Assembly (NCBI GenBank): GCA_020425885.1
Contig: JAGQRA010000149.1
Span: 1-6,613, forward strand
From: Planctomycetota bacterium
Lineage (GTDB): Bacteria; Planctomycetota; UBA1135; UBA2386
Direction of reading: 5' to 3'
DNA: 6,613 nt
Shown piece after piece: positions 1 to 4,225 of this stretch. The notes under the pieces were generated by a model that searched no databases, was not told where the DNA came from, and saw nothing but the letters and a program-made list of their open reading frames with translations. Positions within the stretch are counted from its first letter, which is position 1. Each line of letters opens with the position of its first letter. The position numbers and the translations under genes were made by a program.

Positions 1-545
1 CGCGGCCGCCGGAGGGTTTCGCCGCGCGCGACATCGGCAGCATGGTCGAGGTCCGTCGTGTCGAGCGCTTCGACGCGCGAACCGACGCGCTGTGGGACGC
101 CAACAAGGACCAGAGCCGCTTGGCGATCGTGCGCGACGCCCGCTATCTCAATTGGCGCTACGCCGATGCCCATGATGCCGACTACGAACTCCTCGAGTGC
201 GTCGACCGTGGCAGCGGCGCGCTGCGCGGCATCGCCGTCGTCACCCAGCGTGACCTGGTGTTCCCGCGGACGACGTTCATCGCCGACTGGTTGCTCCCCG
301 GCGCCGATGTCGAGGCGATGACGGCCCTGATCGCCGCCGCCGAACAACGCGCTGACGCGACCTCGGCGGGCGCGCTTGCGACCCTGTTCAACCACCTCGA
401 TCCCCGCTTCCTCGGCTTCCAACACCTCGGATTCCGGGTCCTCGGCACCGGCTACTTCCAGGTCGTGATCCCGTTCACGATCGACGACACGCGGTTCTAC
501 AAGGATCACTGGTACCACACGCTCGGCGACTCGGACCTGGTCTGA
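1..545 (+). CDS. GNAT-family N-acetyltransferase, C-terminal part (5' end outside window)
   Basis: The frame is open from the first complete codon (position 3) to the TGA at 543-545, so about 180 C-terminal residues are visible. An ATG at 42 is internal: the frame stays open upstream and no ribosome site precedes it. The visible part has the features of the C-terminal half of GNAT acyltransferases found in exopolysaccharide and cell-envelope loci: an Arg-Asp-Ala-x-Tyr-Leu-Asn-Trp-Arg-Tyr motif after a Trp-containing helix, a later Ile-Ala-Asp-Trp-Leu-Leu strand, a Leu-Gly-Phe segment and a terminal Trp-Tyr-His-Thr-Leu-Gly-Asp-Ser-Asp. Such enzymes move an acyl group from acyl-CoA to an amino group; the acceptor cannot be told here, and the acetyl-CoA pyrophosphate-binding loop may lie upstream. 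The protein is probably cytoplasmic. The gene converges on the VOC gene with a 22-base gap. The family call is fairly secure; the biological role is inference. Confidence 0.72.
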   Translation, partial: RPPEGFAARDIGSMVEVRRVERFDARTDALWDANKDQSRLAIVRDARYLNWRYADAHDADYELLECVDRGSGALRGIAVVTQRDLVFPRTTFIADWLLPGADVEAMTALIAAAEQRADATSAGALATLFNHLDPRFLGFQHLGFRVLGTGYFQVVIPFTIDDTRFYKDHWYHTLGDSDLV

Positions 546-553
546 GTCGAGCG

Positions 554-568
554 GCGATCGGTGATCGC
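554..568. terminator. Possible bidirectional terminator hairpin between convergent genes
   Basis: A perfect inverted repeat with 6-bp arms (GCGATC at 554-559 and GATCGC at 563-568) and a 3-base GGT loop lies in the 22-base gap between two converging genes. Its last base belongs to the VOC stop codon. There is no T-tract on either side, so this is not a canonical intrinsic terminator. Its position is the main argument that it acts on transcripts from both directions. A 6-bp palindrome can occur by chance in such GC-rich DNA. Confidence 0.33.
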
Positions 569-966
569 TACTGCGACATCTGGGCGAATACGACGACGTG
601 ACCGCCCGGCGCGCGAACGCCGAGTTCATCGGCGCCGTAGAACGTGCGTCGGCGCGGAACGACGATGTCGCAGCCGGCGACGGCGGCTTCGATCGCCGCG
701 ACGTCGTCGACCTCGATGAACAAACTGGCACGGTTCGGTTCGTCGGCGAGGGCCGGCACGTCCTCGCGGACCGAGTCGCGCGTCTGCAGCATCAGCTCGA
801 CGCCATCGCGCTCGAGGATGGCGAACCCGATCGGACCGCCGTCGCCGCCGTGCGGCACCGACAGCGTGACGCTGAAACCGACGCGCTCGCACCAGAACGG
901 CAATGCCGGCTCGATGGCGTCGACGACGAGAACGGTGGTGACCTTCTTCAGGTGGTGTTGGCTCAT
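568..966 (-). CDS. VOC-family (glyoxalase / bleomycin-resistance fold) protein
   Basis: This is a 132-residue single-domain protein, the usual length for small VOC proteins, with two beta-alpha-beta-beta-beta modules. Module 1 is about residues 7-62, with a Pro-Phe-Trp helix end, Arg-Val-Gly-Phe and the strand Gly-Val-Glu-Leu-Met-Leu. Module 2 is about residues 79-130, with Phe-Ile-Glu-Val-Asp-Asp, the Phe-Tyr-Gly-Ala-Asp-Glu-Leu turn and Gly-Gly-His-Val-Val-Val-Phe-Ala. The ATG at 966 was chosen because it overlaps the AraC stop as ATGA; an upstream in-frame start at 1023 would add an unrelated 19-residue tail inside the regulator gene. Only Glu57 sits at a usual VOC metal-ligand place. The other three positions appear to be Val9, Ser81 and Val126, so metal-dependent lyase or dioxygenase activity is doubtful, and ligand sequestration or a non-metal role is more likely (inference). 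It is the second gene of an operon with the AraC regulator and is probably cytoplasmic. The substrate is unknown. Confidence 0.85.
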   Translation of the reverse strand: MSQHHLKKVTTVLVVDAIEPALPFWCERVGFSVTLSVPHGGDGGPIGFAILERDGVELMLQTRDSVREDVPALADEPNRASLFIEVDDVAAIEAAVAGCDIVVPRRRTFYGADELGVRAPGGHVVVFAQMSQ

Positions 967-1724
967 GCGCTGATCGTGCCCGCGGCCGCCGGTTCGGTCT
1001 TGGACGAATGGAAACCGAGCCACGTCCGGGTCGTGCGCCGGTGGATGGCGCGAACATCGCGGGCCAGGTGCGCCTGATCGCAGTAACCGAACCGCTGCGC
1101 CAGCTCGGCGAGCCCGCTGCCGCTGGCCGCGACCCGTTCAATTGCGCGCAGCCGCAGGATGCGTGCCAGCAGCTTCGGCGACAGGCCGGCACGTTCGCGG
1201 ATGCCGCGGCACAACCACTGCCGTGAGACACCGACCTCGCCGGCCAGCTCGTCGATCCGCACCGCACCGCCGCGCCGTTCGAGGATCGTCAGGGCCGCGT
1301 CGATCGCATCACCACGCCGGGGCAGGTTGGCCAGCAACCAGGCTTCGATGGCGCGCAGTCGCGGCCCGACCGCCGCGGCATCGAACACGCGATCGCGGAG
1401 CCAGCGGTGCGATGCCGCGAGATCGTCGAAGGCGACGGCGCCATCGGTCAGTTCGGCCAGATCCGCGCGCACGAACGGGTACGCGCCGCGGGGACGGAAC
1501 CGGACGGCGACGATGTCCGAACGGGCGCACGCCGACACGGCATGCGGCGCCGTCATCGCGCCGATCACCCGCGCCTGCGGCGCGTCGCCGCAATCGAACA
1601 GGAAGTCGACGCAGCCGTCGGCCAGCACGTCGATCGCAGGGCTGCTGCCCCGCTTTACCCAGTAACACTCGACGAACTCGGCGAGTGCGGCAGCGGGCCG
1701 GATCTCGGTGTAGTTGCCGGGCAT
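963..1724 (-). CDS. AraC-family transcriptional regulator with DUF6597-like N-terminal domain
   Basis: The 253-residue protein has two parts. Residues about 5-105 carry the pattern Tyr-x-Glu-x-x-Pro, Ala-Leu-Ala-Glu-Phe-Val-Glu and Tyr-Trp, then a predicted beta-barrel with Val-Arg-Phe-Arg-Pro-Arg-Gly, as in the DUF6597 ligand-binding domain. Residues about 145-237 form a two-helix-turn-helix AraC DNA-binding domain: Ile-Asp-Glu-Leu-Ala-Gly-Glu-Val-Gly-Val-Ser-Arg for the first, and Leu-Ala-Glu-Leu-Ala-Gln-Arg-Phe-Gly-Tyr-Cys-Asp-Gln-Ala-His-Leu for the second. The last segment has Arg-Arg-Thr-Thr in place of the more common Gly-x-x-Pro. The ATG at 1724 was preferred over an upstream start at 1817 because the conserved N-terminal motif begins just after it and the added 31 residues match nothing. 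An AGG lies directly against the ATG, so the ribosome site is weak. The gene is coupled to the VOC gene by a 4-base overlap and probably regulates it and perhaps itself (inference). Confidence 0.87.
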   Translation of the reverse strand: MPGNYTEIRPAAALAEFVECYWVKRGSSPAIDVLADGCVDFLFDCGDAPQARVIGAMTAPHAVSACARSDIVAVRFRPRGAYPFVRADLAELTDGAVAFDDLAASHRWLRDRVFDAAAVGPRLRAIEAWLLANLPRRGDAIDAALTILERRGGAVRIDELAGEVGVSRQWLCRGIRERAGLSPKLLARILRLRAIERVAASGSGLAELAQRFGYCDQAHLARDVRAIHRRTTRTWLGFHSSKTEPAAAGTISA

Positions 1725-1882
1725 CCTGGGCGATGCTATCAGATCGTGACCGTCGCGATGCGTGCGCGTGCAGGGCGCTCGAATGGCGGCCGGGAACACC
1801 TGAGCGCAGGCCGACATTCCGCGCCCGCCAGATCCTCGGCTCCAGCTACTTCCAGGAGCAGAACGACTCGGACCCGCACTGA

Positions 1883-1920
1883 GCCGGGCGACGATCGGGT
1901 GAGGCCCATGCCGGGCGACG
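1883..1920. repeat. 11-bp direct repeat, GCCGGGCGACG
   Basis: Two exact copies of GCCGGGCGACG occur at 1883-1893 and 1910-1920, 27 bases apart, in the non-coding gap. No longer match extends outward. They could be binding sites for a regulator such as the nearby AraC protein, whose family often binds direct repeats, but they lie about 160-190 bases upstream of that gene's start. Chance occurrence in GC-rich DNA is possible. Confidence 0.4.
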
Positions 1921-1936
1921 CTCTCGCCGATCGTCG
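1889..1936. repeat. 10-bp perfect inverted repeat with 28-base loop
   Basis: CGACGATCGG at 1889-1898 is the exact reverse complement of CCGATCGTCG at 1927-1936. The 28-base loop holds a smaller hairpin, GCCC at 1904-1907 with GGGC at 1913-1916. On the minus strand this lies just after the stop codon of the gene ending at 1944. Its right arm shares bases with the compact hairpin at 1924-1940, so the two structures cannot form together. Confidence 0.45.
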
Positions 1937-1940
1937 GCGA
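1924..1940 (-). terminator. Possible terminator hairpin after the 324-residue exported protein
   Basis: TCGCCGA at 1924-1930 and TCGGCGA at 1934-1940 form a perfect 7-bp stem with a 3-base loop, three bases beyond the stop codon (1944-1946) on the minus strand. There is no U-tract downstream, so factor-independent termination is uncertain; the hairpin could instead protect the 3' end of the message. It competes with the larger inverted repeat at 1889-1936. Confidence 0.33.
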
Positions 1941-1943
1941 CGA

Positions 1944-2918
1944 CTACTTCCTCGGCTGCGGCTCCGATGCGGCAACCTCATCGGCGGTCAACAGCGGCAC
2001 GACCAGCCTCATCAGCCAACTCGACGCCTCACGGGCGCGTCCGAGGTCCAACCGCAACACCAGGTCACCGCGATCCAGCTTGCGCTCGAGCTTCGCGAGC
2101 AACGGCTGCAACGAACGCAGTCGAGCTCTGTCGGCCACCTTGGCAAGCGCGAGGTCCAGAGCCTTCTCGCTGGCGACGACACCCTCACCGACCACGGCAT
2201 GTCGCACCACCGCCTCGACCCCGATCCGCGGATCGTCCTCGTCGCCTTCGGCGCACAATCGCAGCATCAGATACTGCGGCTCGTCCCCCGCCGGCCATTG
2301 CGCATCGGGGAACAACCCACCGAGGAAGCGTCGCTTGACGGTCGCGTTGCCGAGGTGAACGACCAGATGGAACAGGCTGCCACGCTTGCCCGACAGCAAC
2401 GACAGGATGTCGGCGCACGGCCGGCCCGTAGCCGGCTTGCCCTCGAGCCTCGGCCGCAGCATCGCCGTCGAACCGAGGATCTGCACCTCGGGACGCGGCC
2501 GCAAGAAGACCTCGTCGTCGAACGCCTGCCGCCGCTTCACCACGTAGTCGCCGATGATGTCGTCGCCGTAGGACCTGCTGCCAGCGATCCGGTCGGGCAC
2601 CGCGAGCGGCGCATTGCCCTCGAGGATCGTGATCTGGCGCAGCTGCTGCACCTTGTCACCGGCCTCGGGCGGCTGCATGACGATCGTCATCCGGTCGAGC
2701 AGGGCGAGCTCGAAACCGGCCTCGCGTTCGATCTTCTGCAGCAACAACCTGAGCACCCCGTTGTCGAGTTCGTCCCAGACGCCGGTGTCGCGCAACGCGG
2801 CCAGGTCCAGGAAAGCGGTGCTGTTGTAGTCGTCGGGCAAGAAGTCGCGGGCTCGAAACGGTTCCTGTGCGACCAGGAACGTCGCGCCGGCGACGACGGC
2901 AAGCGGGAGGAGTCGCAT
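1944..2918 (-). CDS. Exported protein of unknown function with N-terminal signal peptide
   Basis: The 324-residue protein is not one I can name. The ATG at 2918 was chosen because it begins a compact signal peptide: one Arg, then a hydrophobic run Leu-Leu-Pro-Leu-Ala-Val-Val-Ala-Gly-Ala-Thr-Phe-Leu-Val-Ala, with likely cleavage near residues 17-18. Starts at 2963 or 3041 would add Arg/Pro-rich tails. The mature N-terminus (Phe-Leu-Pro-Asp-Asp-Tyr, then Phe-Leu-Asp-Leu-Ala-Ala-Leu-Arg-Asp-Thr-Gly-Val-Trp) resembles secreted planctomycete proteins that open with a Pro-x-Asp turn, a short strand and a helix (weak pattern memory, not a family assignment). Alternating strands and helices follow. 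There is no second membrane segment and only two Cys. The C-terminal about 50 residues form a charged amphipathic helix and a Leu/Val-rich stretch. No ribosome site is clear. The gene lies 150 bases downstream of the FG-GAP gene on the same strand; co-transcription is possible but unproven. Confidence 0.7.
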   Translation of the reverse strand: MRLLPLAVVAGATFLVAQEPFRARDFLPDDYNSTAFLDLAALRDTGVWDELDNGVLRLLLQKIEREAGFELALLDRMTIVMQPPEAGDKVQQLRQITILEGNAPLAVPDRIAGSRSYGDDIIGDYVVKRRQAFDDEVFLRPRPEVQILGSTAMLRPRLEGKPATGRPCADILSLLSGKRGSLFHLVVHLGNATVKRRFLGGLFPDAQWPAGDEPQYLMLRLCAEGDEDDPRIGVEAVVRHAVVGEGVVASEKALDLALAKVADRARLRSLQPLLAKLERKLDRGDLVLRLDLGRAREASSWLMRLVVPLLTADEVAASEPQPRK

Positions 2919-3068
2919 GGTTCGTGGGCGCGCACTGCGCGGCCAGGGCAAATGTACTCTCATCGCGGGCGTCGCAGGTACGGTCATGCTGGCAGAACAC
3001 GACCTCGCGCCGACTCGGCGCGCCCGCGCGCGCCGCTGCACCTCATCCGCCTGCGGAGCGGCCCCCCG
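2919..3068. other. Non-coding gap between the two minus-strand exported-protein genes
   Basis: These 150 bases separate the FG-GAP gene's stop from the start of the 324-residue gene. They include an AT-richer patch at about 2949-2962, which may be part of a promoter for the downstream gene. No convincing -35/-10 pair or Shine-Dalgarno sequence is visible. The GC-rich hairpin at 3006-3022 is listed separately. A short TCCGC-CT-GCGGA palindrome sits at 3046-3057, but its loop is too tight to rate. Confidence 0.4.
3006..3022 (-). terminator. Possible terminator hairpin downstream of the FG-GAP gene
   Basis: CGCGCCG at 3006-3012 pairs with CGGCGCG at 3016-3022 around a 3-base loop (7-bp perfect stem). 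On the minus strand it lies about 46 bases after the FG-GAP stop codon and about 90 bases before the next gene's start. There is no T-tract. The surrounding sequence is an alternating CG run in which palindromes arise easily, so confidence is low. Confidence 0.27.
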
Positions 3069-4190
3069 TCAGAACAGCATGATCGCGCGACCGGCGCTGC
3101 TCGACAGCGGGTAGCCGTAGCGTTGGTAGGCGCCATTGGCGTCGAGAACGATGGCCTGCATGAAGTAGGGGCCGGGGTAGCCCAGCGTCGCCGGCAGCGG
3201 GATCGAGGTGGCTGCAGCACCGTTGCCGTCGGTGAAGAACAGCAGGGCCGGGGCGAGCATCGCGGAGACGTCGACCAACGTGCCGCAGGCGACGTGCTGC
3301 GGCGCGAGCGCGAGGAACATGGCGCCGACGCTGCCCGCCGGCGCGCCGGCGATGGCCTGACCCCAGCCGGTGCCGGGCGTCGGAGTCGCGAGATCGAGCG
3401 TCACCGGCGCGCCACAGGAGTTGCCGTAGCTGGCCATGTTCTCGTAGCGCAGGCCATCGTTGCGCATGAGATCGGGGTCACCGTCGGCGTCGAGGTCGGC
3501 AGCGACGAAGGTGTAGGGGCTGCTGTCGGTCAGCAGGGACACGCCGCCGCCGAAGCTGCGGCTGCCGAGCCCGCGCACGAACCCAATGCGGCGGTTGCCG
3601 TAGCCATCGTGGAACAGCAAATCGGTGATGCCGTCGAGGTCGAGGTCGAGCGCGGTGGCACGCATGATCCAGAACGGCGTCGTGATCGTCGTCCTGTTGG
3701 TGAGCGTCTGCGTCGGCTGGCCCCAATACACGTTCGCCACGTTCGTGACCGGGGCCTGGTGTATGAGCAGGTCGTCACGGCCGTCGCCGTCGAAGTCGCC
3801 GACGGCCAGGTCGGTGCCCGTCATCAACTCGTTGCGGGTGAACGAACCGTTCGGCTGCTGCATGAAGACGACGATCTTCGGCATGAAGCCGTTCATGCCG
3901 TCGAGACCGGCAACGTCGGCCTTGCCATCGCCATTGAAGTCGCCGACCGCCAGCGGATTCGACCACCAAACGGCGTAGCTGCCGACCGCCTGGGGTGCCG
4001 ACGATGGCGGCGCCGGCACCGCCGCGAGTCGTTCGGGATCCGCAAGCCGAACCGAAGGTTCCCGCGGGCGCGGGAGTTCTGGTCGTTGCGCGGCGTGATA
4101 CGCGCGCCGTGCTGGACCGCCGTGGTGCAGCGCCTCGACGACCTCCGGATCTGCCGCGGTGATACCATCGCCGCCGCCGCGCCAGGTCAC
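3069..4190 (-). CDS. FG-GAP/VCBS repeat protein with planctomycete-type C-terminal domain; 5' end uncertain or lost
   Basis: Counting from a GTG at 4190, the product is 373 residues. Four repeats spaced about 50 residues apart each carry an Asp-x-Asp/Asn-x-Asp-Gly-x-x-Asp calcium-loop motif, at about residues 84-92, 132-140, 182-190 and 232-240. This is the FG-GAP/VCBS beta-propeller signature. Residues about 255-373 form a separate beta-rich module (Tyr-Gly-Asn-Ser-Cys-Gly to the C-terminus) of a type often found after such repeats in planctomycetes; its role in surface display is inference. Such proteins are normally exported, yet no signal peptide precedes the repeats in this frame. The frame is open up to 4278 but offers only TTG (4238) and GTG (4205, 4190) starts; 4190 has GGA seven bases upstream and avoids the divergent gene. 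Residues before about 75 are low-complexity Pro/Arg/Ala text with poor third-position GC, so the true 5' end is probably frameshifted or lost. Four blades are also few for a propeller, which usually has seven. Confidence 0.75.
   Translation of the reverse strand: MTWRGGGDGITAADPEVVEALHHGGPARRAYHAAQRPELPRPREPSVRLADPERLAAVPAPPSSAPQAVGSYAVWWSNPLAVGDFNGDGKADVAGLDGMNGFMPKIVVFMQQPNGSFTRNELMTGTDLAVGDFDGDGRDDLLIHQAPVTNVANVYWGQPTQTLTNRTTITTPFWIMRATALDLDLDGITDLLFHDGYGNRRIGFVRGLGSRSFGGGVSLLTDSSPYTFVAADLDADGDPDLMRNDGLRYENMASYGNSCGAPVTLDLATPTPGTGWGQAIAGAPAGSVGAMFLALAPQHVACGTLVDVSAMLAPALLFFTDGNGAAATSIPLPATLGYPGPYFMQAIVLDANGAYQRYGYPLSSSAGRAIMLF
3792..3953. repeat. Near-identical 18-base coding repeat in FG-GAP motifs
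   Basis: GAAGTCGCCGACGGCCAG at 3792-3809 and GAAGTCGCCGACCGCCAG at 3936-3953 differ at one base. Both encode the Leu-Ala-Val-Gly-Asp-Phe core of successive FG-GAP repeats on the minus strand, offset by 144 bases (48 codons). This supports internal duplication of one repeat unit. Confidence 0.6.
4060..4075. repeat. 7-bp perfect inverted repeat at the divergent junction
   Basis: TCCCGCG at 4060-4066 and CGCGGGA at 4069-4075 flank a 2-base centre. It lies in the poorly explained region upstream of the FG-GAP repeats and about 150 bases before the divergent gene. It could be an operator-like palindrome, but nothing else supports this and the composition favours chance. Confidence 0.25.
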
Positions 4191-4214
4191 GGTTCGGTCC
4201 GCCACGCAGTTGCC

Positions 4215-4219
4215 AGGAA
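4215..4219 (+). promoter_or_regulatory. Ribosome binding site of the 785-residue exported protein
   Basis: AGGAA lies six bases before the ATG at 4226, a standard Shine-Dalgarno spacing. It is the clearest ribosome site in the window and supports the 4226 start. Confidence 0.6.
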
Positions 4220-4225
4220 CCCGCC

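Larger units (their letters stand above)
1725..1943. other. Non-coding gap between AraC gene start and the upstream gene's stop
   Basis: This 219-base stretch lies between the AraC start and the stop of the 324-residue exported protein, both on the minus strand. It should contain the AraC promoter; the only AT-richer patch is near 1733-1743, reading CTGATAGCAT on the minus strand. That is too close to the ATG for a normal leader and lacks a clear -35 box, so no promoter is called. The gap also holds the inverted repeats listed separately and an 11-base direct repeat. A plus-strand stretch at 1817-1882 has an unusually uniform codon phase (see findings). Confidence 0.5.

Noticed and set aside
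598..1077. A 159-residue plus-strand open frame opposite the VOC gene
   Set aside because: It mirrors the VOC and AraC coding sequence and shows no family features, whereas the minus-strand reading gives clear domains.
1733..1743. A possible -10 element just upstream of the AraC start
   Set aside because: It lies about 10-20 bases from the ATG, has no matching -35 box, and would imply an almost leaderless message; there is not enough support to call a promoter.
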